Positions 26,885 to 38,900 of a stretch of DNA of 64,000 nucleotides are shown here, one piece after another. The stretch spans positions 29,456,720 to 29,520,719 of the forward strand of contig OX578286.1 of NCBI GenBank assembly GCA_951217055.1, written 5' to 3'. The stretch is from Gerris lacustris. Taxonomy: Eukaryota; Arthropoda; Insecta; Hemiptera; Gerridae. Below the pieces are notes generated by a model. That model saw only the letters and a list, made by a program, of their open reading frames with translations, was not told the DNA's origin and searched no databases. How positions within the stretch are numbered: position 1 is the first letter of the stretch; the number at the start of each line of letters is the position of its first letter. The position numbers and the translations under genes were made by a program.

Positions 26885-26917
<33 letters not shown>

Positions 26918-27270
26918 TATTTTATGAGGCTAATTTTATTATCTCATCAAAATTATTGCCTTTCTGATGAATGTTTTATTAAATTATTTATTATTTTGAT
27001 ATTTTTTTTTATTTAACATATCAAATTTTTTATCTATATGTTTGAATTTGAATTTATAAATATCTACTATTATGAGGTACCTATTAGCCAATATCTTTCT
27101 AATCACACAAGTTTATTTAGAATCTGATAAAATCATATCTGACTATATAAATGTCACAGCTACAAATAAACTGACACAATTTCAATCAACAATGTCACAG
27201 CTGAGAACAATCATAATTCTGTATTCACTCTAATATAAATATCTGTGGAAATTAAATACTATAAGAAAAT
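26330..27270. other. No gene seen
   Basis: Very AT-rich; poly-A run about 26889-26918. Nothing recognised. Confidence 0.5.
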
Positions 27271-27272
27271 AT

Positions 27273-28590
27273 GGGTGTTTTCTGTTATTCCCCACTCCTA
27301 CCGGGCGCTTCACATATACAGGGTTGCACCCTTTACTTGTTATGGGGCATTCGTATTTCCCACATCTGTCTAGTACACAAAAAGCAAAAAAAAACATGAG
27401 TTCAGTTGATCACCTCATTATTTATTGATATAATATACATGAATACTTTTTTTAACTTGTCCAAAACTATGATATGGAGATATTGGTGTTATCTCATTAG
27501 ATTTTTAAGGAAAAATAGTCAGTCTACTAGGTATTAGTATAATTTTTTTTTTTTTTGGGGGGGGGGGGAGGTGGAATGCATTTACGCACTAACCTGGACA
27601 CGTGAGCTGTGTTCAGAGTGTCGGACTCCCCATCTAATGGAACTACCGACTAAACCATCCCCCTTGCCTCTTAGAGCCATAGCCCGGGACTGTTTCGCAC
27701 ATTACTTCAGGCTAGGCTCTATATCTTGCACCCCTGTGAGCACACTTCTCTTTTTTTAACTGATCACCTCTGTTGGTCCAGATCGGTCTTCTTAGTCCTA
27801 AGGACTTTTTTTACATAGCTCGCCACATGGTCCCAGGAGCTTACACTCTCCAGCATTTTTTCTACCACTGTATCTGGGGTAAAAACTCCGATTTCTGCGG
27901 TTAGAGCCATTCTATGCTGTGTCCATCTGTCACAGGCAAAGAAGGTGTGTTCCGCATTATCGAACATCTCCGAGCAGTATAGACAGCTGGCCAGGGGTAC
28001 CTTCCCCATCTTTTCAAGGTACGATCTAAAGTATCCATGTCCGCTAAGGAACTGGGTAAGGTAATAGTCGACCTCGCCATGGCTCCGGTCTACCCAATGA
28101 TTCAGGTTCCTTATGAGCTTTGCAGGTATTAGTATAATAGATGTTAGTTTGGCTAAGGTAAATTGTACGGTACCATCGAATTTTGTACTTCGATTTGGAC
28201 CTCTACCTGATCTATATGCAGCAGGGTTGTTTTTCTTCAGAAAATGAGCGGAGCTCGGCAAAGGGGCCTTTGAAAATTCTAGTGTAAGAAAATTAATTTT
28301 GTACTTCAATTCTGTAAACAGCAAGAATTAGAAAATATGGCCTTGTTAGACCTTAGAGACCTGTTTGAACAAATTCTAATGGACATTGTATCATATACAG
28401 TACAGAAAAAACCAAGTATTTATGTATATATATCAATAAATAATGAGGTGATCATCCTAACACCTGTTTTTTTTGCTTTTTTTACACTAGACAGTTGTGG
28501 AAAATACGTATACTTCATAAAAGTTGAAGGGTGCAACCCTGTATATGCGAAAAAGTGTGTAGGAGTGGGGGGGACTAACAGAAAAGACCC
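27273..28590. mobile_element. Inverted-repeat DNA element carrying a nested R1 fragment
   Basis: Terminal stretches of about 170 bp are inverted: GGGTGTTTTCTGTTATTCCC, ATATACAGGGTTGCACCCT and ATCACCTCATTATTTATTG at the left mirror CAGAAAAGACCC, AGGGTGCAACCCTGTATAT and CAATAAATAATGAGGTGAT at the right. The middle is split by the R1 insertion. No transposase seen. Confidence 0.75.
27544..28124 (-). mobile_element. 5'-truncated R1-type LINE with 14-bp target duplication
   Basis: Bounded by GGTATTAGTATAAT at 27530-27543 and 28125-28138. Poly-T at 27544 is the 3' tail on the minus strand. The insert encodes HGEVDYYLTQFLSGHGYF and a zinc-knuckle CLYCSEMFDNAEHTFFAC (C-x2-C-x7-H-x4-C), the C-terminal end of R1-clade ORF2. 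The frame is open to KTDLDQQR and stop at 27764-27766. The open frame beyond 28125 is host DNA, by chance. Confidence 0.88.
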
Positions 28591-28619
28591 GAACAGGGGT
28601 AATTAATATAAAAAGTTAA

Positions 28620-28975
28620 TAAAGAAACTACAGTCAATTTTTAAAGTTTGCTATTTCCCCTATTTGAGACAATTTTAACATTTGCAAACCCACCCTTCTT
28701 AGTTGAGGAGAAAGAAAGAAAGCCTTTTATTGAAATTAAAAAGTTAGCATCGACAAAATATAGCTAATCATAAAATATATCCCTTAAAATAACATTATAT
28801 CTCTTTTATAATGTAAAACAAAGATGGATAAAAGTTACCTTTTATTAATGGCAAATTTGCACTTACCGAGGCACCCTGACTAGTTGAGGAGAGCTATATT
28901 GAAATAAAATTGTCACTTTTCGGTTTAATAATGATAATAATAATAACGATATATTCAGTGAATTGTGGTGATGTT
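28620..28975. other. Possible LINE 3' end scrap, no gene
   Basis: AAAGAAAGAAAGCCTTTTAT near 28710 resembles reversed 3' ends of insect LINEs; the words GCACCCTGACTAGTTGAGG and AGTTGAGG repeat at both edges. Weak. Confidence 0.35.
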
Positions 28976-28978
28976 GTG

Positions 28979-29340
28979 ATTTGGGCCCATAAAATATTTG
29001 TAATAAAAGAAATATAGTTGAATGATGTGGCGAGAGCCAGATTAGGTATAGAATCTAAACAAAACTGGCTGGCCTAGGCTTAAACTATAATTTGAGTATG
29101 CCTCACCACCACCCACTTTAATATAATTTTATATTTCTTGGGCCCATAACATATTAGTTATAAAAAATACAGCTGAATGGTGTGGCGAGGGTTACATGGA
29201 GTATAGACTCTAAATAAGACTGGCTGGCCAAGGCTTTAAATATAATTTGATTTATGCCTCACCACCACCCACTTTATTATCATTTCATATTTCTTGAGCC
29301 CATAACATATTTATAATAAAAAAAATATAGTAGAATTGCT
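28979..29340 (+). repeat. Tandem duplication, about 165-bp unit, two and a bit copies
   Basis: GGGCCCATAA, GTGTGGCGAG, ACTGGCTGGCC and GCCTCACCACCACCCACTTT recur in the same order, starting again near 29149 and partly near 29297. Confidence 0.88.
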
Positions 29341-29828
29341 TAGACAAAACGGGACAGGAATTGGGGGGAGGGGTTGTCAAGCTATTGCAGCCCTTAGACG
29401 AAGGGGAGGGGGGTGGACAAAAATTAATTTACAAAAATAAGATTGAGTTCATCGAGATGCTACAATCTTAATTTTATTTGCACTGTAAAAAGGAACAGTT
29501 TAAAAAACCCGAAGTAAATCAGACATTTAGAAATAGGTGGACATATAGTGCAGATTTACCATTCACAATTAATAACACAGTAACATGGTATCAAAGTAAT
29601 TGACTGAGATTCACTTACCTACGTATTAATTACCATGTTAATCAGAACAACTAATTTTTTGAATCTGTAGATGGCTATTTTGTAATCAAAACTGGTTATT
29701 TGTTACTAAAAATACTTTGTGAGAAGACCTAATGTTATTTTGTTATTGTTTTTTTCCCCCCTTTTTTAATCAATGATGAGTAAATACCACACATTGGAGA
29801 AGCAAACTGTTGATAAACAATATATTTA

Positions 29829-30233
29829 CAGTGGCACCTCGATAATTCGGACTAATTGGAACCAGACATTGTCCGAATTACCGAATTTTCGAATATGCTG
29901 TAAAACAACTTTTTCGCAGACGAGAGGACCTGATAAAGGTACGCCTGAGCTTCTTCTTTGGGTAAACCATATGTATATCGCATCTTCTAAAGGGTATCAT
30001 TTGCCGTTCGTAACGTTTTCCGGTTTTTTGACCCCTCTTCAGAATCTAGCTTTGGCTCGTATCGCAGTATGCTATCTCGTTTTCGTTTTAGATGACCCCA
30101 CACCATACTTTTTTGCCAGAGATGTCCCACTTTCACATTTCGGATTTTTTTTTTTTTTTATAGTATTTCTAGTTATTAAATGTTTCAGTAGGCAGTTCGG
30201 ATTTTAGATGTCCGAATTATCGAGGTTCTACTG
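29829..30233. mobile_element. pogo/Tigger-type MITE
   Basis: A 405-bp element between TA dinucleotides. CAGTGGCACCTCGATAATTC at the left and GAATTATCGAGGTTCTACTG at the right are inverted repeats of the pogo/Tigger type (CAGT...ACCTCGATAAT). No transposase ORF remains. Confidence 0.8.
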
Positions 30234-30239
30234 TACTAA

Positions 30240-30605
30240 GATTGGAAACATCTCCAACTCATTATGTGTGGGACATTTTTTTTATTATACCCAGACCTTT
30301 TGGAAAATGTCCTATTTTTCCAAATATGTACCAGGACATTTTTGGAACCTTCAAAAGCTTAAAATAACGGAACTGTCAAACATGGTCACCCTAGACAAGA
30401 CATCTATATTAGTGGCACAAATAAGTAATTTTACTTTTTATTTGTTGTCATATTATTCGCTCAAATTATTAAATTATGGCTCATTTAGTCCAGCTTTAAG
30501 AGCTAACTGTGAATTGAATCTCTTCTCTTTGGCTTTCCACCACAGTTTGCTTGTTATGAGTAAACAAAGACAGTAGCACTATTAAAACCGCCGGTAAAAT
30601 AATAA
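30240..30605. other. Repeat-like, no gene
   Basis: Contains GGGACATTTT / AAAATGTCC pairs and a CATGGTCACCCTAG word typical of interspersed repeats. No clear ends. Confidence 0.4.
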
Positions 30606-30611
30606 GGGTAA

Positions 30612-32045
30612 ATTTAAAAAAAATCCGAAAAGTGACGAGAAAATGGAGAAAAAGGCGGCAAATTTAAAAAAAAAAATAATGAAAAAGGCGGGAAATTAAA
30701 AAAAATGCGGGAAAACACTAAAAATTGGAAGGCAAAATGAAAAAAGGGCGGGAAATGTTTTAAAAATTGCGGTAAAATAAGAAAAAATGCGGGAAATGTT
30801 TTAAAATTGCGGTGAAATAAGAAAAAATGCGGGAGAACTGCATAATTGGGAGGGAAAATAAAAAAGGGCGGGAAATAAGAAATAATGCGGGAAAACTGCA
30901 AAATTGGGAGGGAAAATGAAAAAAATGCGGGAAAACTCCAAAATTGGGAGGGAAAATGAAAAAAGGGCGGGAAATGGTTTAAAAATTGCGGGAATATAAA
31001 AAAAAATGCGGGAATCTAAAAAAAATGCGGGAAAACTCCAAAATTGGAAGGGAAAATGAAAAAAGGGCGGGAAATGTTATAAAAATTGCGGTAAAATAAG
31101 AAAAAAGGCGGGAATATAAAAAAAAATGCGGGAATCTAAAAAAAATGCGGGAAAATGAAAAAAGGGCGGGAAATGGTTTAAAAATTGCGGTAAAATGAGA
31201 AAAAAGGCGGGAATATAAAAAAAAAATGCGGGAATCTAATAAAAATGCGGGAAACTGCAAAATTGGGAGGGAAAATGAAAAAAGGGCGGGAAATGGTTTA
31301 AAAATTGCGGTAAAATGAGAAAAAAGGCGGTAATATAAAAAAAAAATGCGGGAATCTAATAAAAATGCGGGAAACTGCAAAATTGGGAGGGAAAATGAAA
31401 AAAGGGCGGGAAATGGTTTAAAAATTGCGGTAAAATAAGAAAAAAGGCGGGAATAAAAAAAAAGAATGCGGGAATCTAAAAAAATGCGGGAAAACTCCAA
31501 AATTGGGAGGGAAAATTAAAAAAAAGGGCGGGAAAAGTTTTAAAAATTGCGGGGAAATAAGAAAAAAGGCGGGAATATAAAAAAAAAAAAAAAAAAAATG
31601 CGGGAAAACTTCAAAATTGGGAGGGAAAATGAAAAAAGGGCGGGAAATATTATAAAAATTGCGGTAAAATAAGAAAAAAAGGCGGGAAAATAAAAAAAAA
31701 ATGCGGGAATCTAAAAAAAATGCGGGAAAACTCCAAAATTGGGAGGGAAAATTAAAAAAAGGGCGGGAACAGTTTTAAAAATTGCGGGGAAATTAGAAAA
31801 AAGGCGGGAATATAAAAAAAAATGCTGGAATCTAAAAAAAATGCGGGATAACTCCAAAATTGGGAGGGAAAATGAAAAAAGGGCGGGAAATGGTTTAAAA
31901 ATTGCGGGAATATAAGAAAAAAGGCGGGAATATAAAAAAAGGCGGGAATATAAAAAAAAAAAAATTGCGGGAAAACTTCAAAATTGGGAGGGAAAATGAA
32001 AAAAGGGCGGGAAAATAAAAAAAAATGCGGGAATCTAAAACAAAT
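30612..32045 (+). repeat. 1.4-kb satellite array of GCGGGAA-containing units
   Basis: Roughly 100-120 bp higher-order units made of short A-rich blocks separated by GGGCGGGAAA, ATGCGGGAAAA, ATTGCGG and TTGGGAGGGAAAATG. More than sixty G-rich blocks recur every 15-25 bp. Open frames here are by-products of the repeat. Confidence 0.95.
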
Positions 32046-32049
32046 GCGA

Positions 32050-32805
32050 CAAATAATGTGTTATAGTATTTAGTTAACTTTTCCACATACATGTACCCCC
32101 CCCCCCTTTTTTTCCTATACATTTATTACTCACATTCGCTATCAACAATCATCATACTATCACAAAACTTAAGGATTGACTGTTCGTCGTTTTTTCTAAT
32201 AAGGAAAAATTATAGGCTTTAAACAAGAACCAGTTTATTTTCCTAAATTAAGAATGGCTTTAGGGTACACCACATATTAAACCACAAATAAAAACCACAG
32301 ATGAAACCCACTTCATTTACCCTTTAACGCTTTGTGGTACCTCCAGCGGATCACAAAAAATTCCGACAGTAAACCTTTTAAAAATTTCAATAAAACAATT
32401 TCTAAGTGGAGTATAGGAGACCATTAAAAAAAATAAAAAATAAAATTATATATCCTTCATTCAAGCCTGAAAGTCATTAAATGTATGTGGTCCATATAGC
32501 TACCAAATATATTTATAATTTTAAAAAAAATACAAATTTACCACTAAACTGTTAAATTATGCTTAATATTTTAATACTTAATAGAAAAGAAAGCTTAACT
32601 AAGTACATTGGATTTTTTGATAAGACTGTAAAATAAAAATAAAAATATATTAATATGATTGTTATATGTATTGTTTTATATACGTAGAAGTTAAGTTGGA
32701 AAAAAGGCTCAATGATGTCACTGTTAATCCATTAACTTAAAAAATTCTAAATTGAAATGTACTGAAATTTTTGCTAATAAATTAATATTTATTCAATGTT
32801 CTTTC
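32050..32805. other. No gene seen
   Basis: AT-rich intergenic sequence with a poly-C run at about 32097. Confidence 0.5.
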
Positions 32806-32811
32806 AACTAA

Positions 32812-33145
32812 TTGAACCATTTGACTTATGAACATTCGATTTATGAACATTTGACTTATGAACATTTGATTTATGATCATTCGATTTACGAACATTTGAC
32901 TAATGAACATTCGATTTATGAACATTTGACTTATGAACATTTGATTTATGATCATTCGATTTACGAACATTTGACTAATGAACATTCGATTTATGAATAT
33001 TTGACTTATGATCATTCGATTTACGAACATTTGACTAACGAACATTCGATTTATGAACATTTGACTTATGAACATTCGATTTACGAACATTTGACTTATG
33101 AACACATTCGATTTATGAACATTTGACTTATGAACATTCGACTTA
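32812..33145 (+). repeat. 15-bp tandem array, about 22 units
   Basis: Alternating GAACATTTGACTTAT and GAACATTCGATTTAT units, sometimes GATCATTCGATTTAC. They form 30-45 bp higher-order repeats. Because 15 is a multiple of three, frames stay open on both strands. Confidence 0.95.
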
Positions 33146-33149
33146 AAAC

Positions 33150-34130
33150 AACAAGAAATTATTTTCCTTTGATAACAAACTTTTATGTATTTGATCGCGT
33201 TTTTTTTATTGTCTGTCATATTTTATTCCATGTTGTCTATAATAATAATAAAATGTTGAAATATAGATAATATTATATTATAAATATGTTTATATTATCC
33301 TATACATTGTAATATAAAAAAATATTAAAATTGTATATTTAATAAATACCAAAATTGAACACCCCTTACTACTTATATATTTATTTTTTCTCCGAGCCAG
33401 TTAATTTACCTAATTAGGCCATGAATACATAAGACTGAACTGTTTTCTTTGCTGCCTCGTTTCATACAAAATAACAACTATAAGATATAAAAGATAATAA
33501 CAATTATCTTATTAACTACTAGTGTATTAATATAAGATAATAACATTAACTAAAATAAATTTTTATAAGTGCTTTATTTATTCATTTATTGAACTTATAA
33601 GCCTTAGGGTGAGTTCAGATATAGTGATTTTACTGATCATAATCACTGTGATCTGGTATATCAGTCATTTAAGGTAATGCGATATATAATTGATCAAAGT
33701 GATCATGATATGGTGATCACAGTGTTTGAACTGTCCACTGTAGTGGACTTACAAATTTTAAATTTTACTTATACACCTGGGATCTTACAGTTGAGTCTGA
33801 ATGTCCACTATAATGGACATTTCGTATCTCAGTAACGGGTGGTCCAAAAATTTTGAAAAAATTACCGAGTCATCTAGGGGTCAATAGGAATTGACCCTCT
33901 AAAAGAATTTTTTTTACAATGAACAGAAAAAATCGGGTGCGAAAGGGTTAAATAAATAATAGTTTTAATTAGTTTAAAGCATCGGAGTTATGCTCTAAAT
34001 TGCTTGTAGTTTAAAAGTACACAAATAAATTAACTCAATAAAAATAAACAAAATTTGTTTTAACTAATGAAAAATTGAATATTACATTAATTTAGGTCTA
34101 ATAAAAAAACAAAACGATTTGTTTACTAAT
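33150..34130. other. Intergenic, no gene
   Basis: Around 33610-33730 there are several ATCACTGTGAT / TGATCATAATCA palindromic words that may be an eroded MITE. The rest is featureless. Confidence 0.4.
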
Positions 34131-34132
34131 TA

Positions 34133-34842
34133 CTAGGCATCGCGTGGCTCTATCATTGAAGCCAGCGTATTGCAATAAAATACTGAATATTGAAATTAAT
34201 TCATGATAAATGTCATGGTTGAAGATAAGTGGAAAAGGGCAGTATAAAGTAGAGAGAGGGTACTCGGTACAAAGCTTTACTTCCTAAACAAACCTATACA
34301 CTACACGACTAAAAGAATCTAAACCACCCGCAGTAGCTTTAAACAATTATTATAAATGTATCACTTCACTACGCAAAGACTACTGCTTGTATCAAGTTGA
34401 AATTGTACTTTAGACGATGTGTAAGAAGTTTTATTAAAATCGTTACGTTAGAACGTAAGATATCGGTAAAAATGTGGTTTTCTTTATTTTAAACGTTTAG
34501 GCCCTCTGTAATAGTTTTAGCGATCTTCATTAATTCATAGCGGTGTCGTTGTTGGTTTTACTAAAAAATGTTATATGAAAAAAATGTTCGTCTCATTGAA
34601 TAGGTGATGATAGAATTTTTTCCCGTCCTGAAATTCCTATTTTAAATTTGAAGCTCACATTTACACGAGAACTCTTGGACGGATTACACTGTCCAACGAA
34701 CTTAGCCTGAGTATAAGTAAAAGGAACATGTATACCAAATTTCAACTGAATCGGTCAATCTTAACTCAAGTTATTGTCGGACACGTAAACGTTACTGACA
34801 GACAGACAAAATGCATATTTTGTTAAATATAAGAAGCTCGCT
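34133..34842 (+). mobile_element. CTAG-end repeat, full copy 1
   Basis: Starts CTAGGCATCGCGTGGCTC after an A and ends GTAAGAAGCTCGCT-type (here ATAAGAAGCTCGCT). Inside are ATAGCGGTGTCG, AACTTAGCCTGAGTAT and GACAGACAGACAAAATGCAT. No coding region. The constant CTAG edge next to A/T suggests a Helitron-like family read from the minus strand; unproven. Confidence 0.65.
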
Positions 34843-35034
34843 ACAATTATTAGAGATCCCACCACTGCCACCAATTTGTGACACGTCAGCCCCACGGGAA
34901 ATCGGCAGCAGGCCAGATAGGCGAACGTGTCACTTTGCCAGAAATATAGGGATAGGAGGTAAGAAAAATATTAAACCAAATTTTAGATTTAGGACCGAAG
35001 ACAGGCTCAAAAGAAAAAAACCAGTCAAAATAAA

Positions 35035-35730
35035 CTAGACATCGCGTGGCTCTATCATTGAAGCAAGCGTATAGAAATAAATATGTATTTAATATTGAAA
35101 AAATTGATAATCATGAATCATGATGAGTTGATAGATAATGGGTATAGTAGTAGTTCAGCGGCTAGTAGTAAGGGAACCACCCTGCATTCTTACAATTCCT
35201 CAAACCACACATCTCCTTTTCAATTATTATAAAATGTATCTCTTTGCTACAAAAAAACTACTGCAAGTATCAAATTTAAATTTTACATGCCCGTTTCAAT
35301 TGTGCATTAGATGGTGTGTATGAAGTTTTATTAAAATCGTTACGTTAGAATGTAAGATATCGGTAAAAAGGTTGTTTTCTCTATTATAAATGTTTAGGTA
35401 CGCTTTAATTGTTTTAGCAATCTTTATTAATTCATAGCGGTGCCGCTGTTGGTTTTACTAAAAAAATGTTCGTCTCATCGAATAGATGATGATAGAATCA
35501 TTTCCCGTCCTGAAATTCCAATTTAATTTTTGAACCTCTTGTTTACCCAAGCATTGCGCGCGAACTCTTAGACAGATCACACAACATAGCCTGAGTATTA
35601 GTAAGAGGAACATGTATACCAAATTTCAACTAAATCGGTCAACTTTTCCTCAAGTTATTGTCGGACACGTTAACGTTACTGACAGACAGAAAGACAAGAT
35701 GCATAGTTTGTTGAATGTAAGAAGCTCGCT
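35035..35730 (+). mobile_element. CTAG-end repeat, full copy 2
   Basis: Starts CTAGACATCGCGTGGC, ends GTAAGAAGCTCGCT. It lies about 190 bp after copy 1 in the same orientation. Confidence 0.65.
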
Positions 35731-35817
35731 TCAAATACAAGTTTCTTTTATATAGTATCTCTCTCTTAATTTCTTTTTTTTACAGATTCTTTATACAGTT
35801 TCTTCTATACAGTTTTA

Positions 35818-35944
35818 TTAAACTTTTGTTGACACTGAGTCAATATGTGTTTTCAGACAACTCTTCCGGCTGGTTGTATGCTCACAGTGAGGGCATTGAA
35901 ATGCTCTAGTTTTATTATGCACTGAGTCAATATGTCTTTTTAGG
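35818..35944 (-). pseudogene. Zinc-finger exon 6, part cut off by the insertion
   Basis: Continues the interrupted finger (TLKRHIDSVHNKTRAF), then one more finger (CPHCEHTTSRKSCLKTHID) and stop TAA at 35818-35820. It is separated from its promoter and splice acceptor by 5 kb, so it is probably no longer translated. Confidence 0.78.
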
Positions 35945-38900
35945 GTACTGTAACATTCCCACTTTGGGAAACAAGGGGCTACCCTAGTCGGTTTGATAAT
36001 AGCCCCCCGTTCTAGCTCATTGGGGACTGAGGGTGTGGGCCAAAAAAAAATTGAATAGAGGGCGCCACGTTATTTTTTTCTGAAATTAAAAATTATAATA
36101 ATAAAAGGATTGGGTGCATTTAAAGGACCTGAGAGAACTTATTATAGAAGGAAAGTACTTGAATCAAGAAAAATAATTAAAAAAATGATGGTGGTGACAA
36201 AAATGATATTCAAGCAAAAGTTCTCTTAGATCTCTTATAAATATAATAAAAAAATAAACAAATTAAAATCAAAGTATTACCCAAAAAAAATTATTTATTC
36301 CCCGTAGAAAAAAAAAGTAAAAGTAATTATAGATATTCTATCCAAGACAAAAAAAAGGCATGAGTACAACATATAAAAAATCATCTTAGCTAAGGAATAT
36401 TCTATAGTAAAATTAACAAAAAAAATTCTGTTGGTTTTCTGTTGATCGTCAGGAGTCTATTCTGGACGAGCCGTGGAAAATTGAGATGTTGACGACAAGT
36501 AGTATCATCAGTCAGGATATCAGTCGTTTTGGATCTGAGCACTAGAGATGCTCACCAAATGACGAAATCGGTGAAGTCAATGATTTGTCGTCGAGGACGC
36601 TCAAATCACCAATGAGCTGCCGCACATTAAAACAGTTTTCTTGAGACAGGTCACAAGCCACAAGGCAGCGGCTTCCGGACCCTCACTCACACTCGACTTG
36701 TTACTCAAAAAATTTAGGGTCTAAGTTTAGCACAGAACTTATCAAATCAAAAACAAAGTGGGTTATCTGATCTACGAGTTAGAAGATGAGAGTGGCAAGC
36801 CTGCTGGTAGGTGGCACGTGAAGGATTTGAAGGAGCTTCCTCAAGTTGATTAGTTTTGATGTTCGACGGATTCTCTTCTCTTCTTCATTAGGAGGAGAAT
36901 GTCTGAATGTAGACGTATTTAGTGAAATGTGTTGTTTTGTTTTAATTTCTCTCTTTCTCTCGCTCTTTATTTCTCGCTTCTTTCAACTTTCCCCTATCTC
37001 ACTCTATTTTTATCTACCTATACCTATTATATCTATCTAATATTTACCTATGTTTTTATAGAGTGGATGCATTCTATAGAAACACCTATCTTGTTTTCTC
37101 TAGACCGAGACGTCAGTCTAAGAGTGTTTATTTTAAGATATTATTTTGTTTAGCGGTTTTATTTTATATCTGTTTTGCTTTTAATCCGGGCAAAGTACAA
37201 AAACTAGTTTCTTAAGGCATATTGCGTCTTATCTGTAGGTGAAAAGGGGAGGGCAAGCGCGAAACGGAGGAGTACGGGTCGTGTGTGAGTAACGAGTCGA
37301 GTGTGAGTGAGGGTCTGGAAGTCCCCTTGCTTGTGCACCATCTTCTACCCATTATTCTATTGGTCGCTAGGTCTGAGATTACACCAGGGTTTATGGCAAG
37401 AGTCTCTAGAGAAATTTCGTCTAGATTCTTGTTTACAATGAAGGGTAGCCAGAGGATGGTGTAGTTTACTGAGGGTTTCGATACAATATTATAGCCAAGC
37501 TCAAACCACAAAGTTCCGGTGGCCAAAAAGTGAGGCATTGTTAATACTCTCCTCCTTCTGAGTCGTGATGGCCAACGAACCAAGCTAACGTCGTTAGTTG
37601 TGACGTCATTCAAATCCAAGCTGATGAAGTAACGGTATAGCGCCCAATTCTCTGACGCTGTTTCCCATGATAAGAAAATGTAGAAATTTGGGAAATTAAC
37701 ATTATCTCCAATCTCTAGGTACAGTTTATTTGCCCAATTTAACACATCACAGTCCTGTAGGGCCCTTGTATTATTTGTATTAATTTCAGTTCTTACTCCC
37801 GTAAATGATACAGATACCATCCATCTCGCGCCATTAGTCCAATTCCAGTCCATTCTCAGTCCACCTATATCGTTACTGATATTCTTAACACCGTTTGACC
37901 CTGTGATGAAGTCTCTCCAAACAGCACTGCTATTATTATATGCAACCCTGCATAGGATTAAGTCCTCCAGACCCTGGTATTTCTTATACTCTTCAAAGGC
38001 CCTTCGCCTGTACTGGGCTTTCTCCAGAAATGTAATATTAGATGGATTTTTGGCTTTCTCTACTAATTCAGAAGACTCAGTATACCCTAGATTGAGTCTG
38101 AACATTCCAGAAAAGAGCAAAACCTCTGCATGGTTATCCCATGATCCTATTCTGAGTGCAGGGTAGCTTCTTGCTTGCATGCGTGTTGTATACTGCATAT
38201 CCCAACAGTTTGCAGGCTTTCCGTGTCCAAAAAAGTCATCAGGCTCTCCTTGAGCCTCCCAGTTACCTATATATCGTCTTTGGGCATCTGTAAGTTGAGT
38301 TATCCTTGTTACCTCTTGTAAGGGGTCCCCATCCCTAGTCTTGATAACTTCTGGTCGCATTGGAAACCTAGCTATGAGTGTAGAAGCGGCTTCTACTACC
38401 TCAGCCCATGGTAATGTAGGCGTATTAACTTCTAAGAACGCTAGGTCTATGTTGTCTTGAAAATTAAGTTTTGTAGTAGCGGCAAAGTCAAGCATGTAGA
38501 GGATATCATCGTCGAATAGGCGCAAGGTACCTTCCACTAAAGTTCCATGGTTATCTAGGTGAAACACCTCGATCACGTCCCCCCTCCAGACAAAAGTATT
38601 AACACTTTGGTCAGATACCACGAAGATGAGCTTCCTGGAAGGATTATAGAAATCTACAAGCCCTGCTGTTCTAGAGTAAATACCATACCCGACTCCCCCT
38701 GAAATGTCCATGAACTGGGAGCCTTCCATTACATCTATCAGTGGGTAAGTTAAATGGACTAAAGTCCATGCTACAGTCCGATGTAAGTTGTCACCTTCAG
38801 GTATTTGCCAATTTACCACAGTACTGGATTCCTTATGGAAGAAAGGAAGCCATCTGTGTCCGTGTACCATCAATTGACCTGAGTAAAAAGTATTTAAAAG

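Noticed and set aside
27571..27759. Plus-strand 62-codon ORF
   Set aside because: Antisense of the R1 3' untranslated region; no motif.
28125..28324. N-terminal extension of the R1 fragment ORF
   Set aside because: The target duplication at 28125-28138 shows the LINE ends there; the extra open frame is flanking DNA.
29773..30207. Plus-strand 144-codon ORF
   Set aside because: It spans the pogo/Tigger-type MITE and both edges, with no transposase motif (no DDE/D or CENP-B helix pattern).
30614..31500. Two long minus-strand ORFs (95 and 173 codons) rich in Phe, Pro and Ser
   Set aside because: They are read through the GCGGGAA satellite; the repeat composition keeps the frame open and there is no splice or start context.
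32782..33219. ORFs of 104 and 145 codons on opposite strands
   Set aside because: Both are products of the 15-bp tandem array.
36062..36075. GGGCGCCA near 36065 as a reversed Gypsy primer-binding site (TGGCGCCC)
   Set aside because: It is not adjacent to an LTR edge with TG/CA and the next bases do not continue a tRNA-Lys match.
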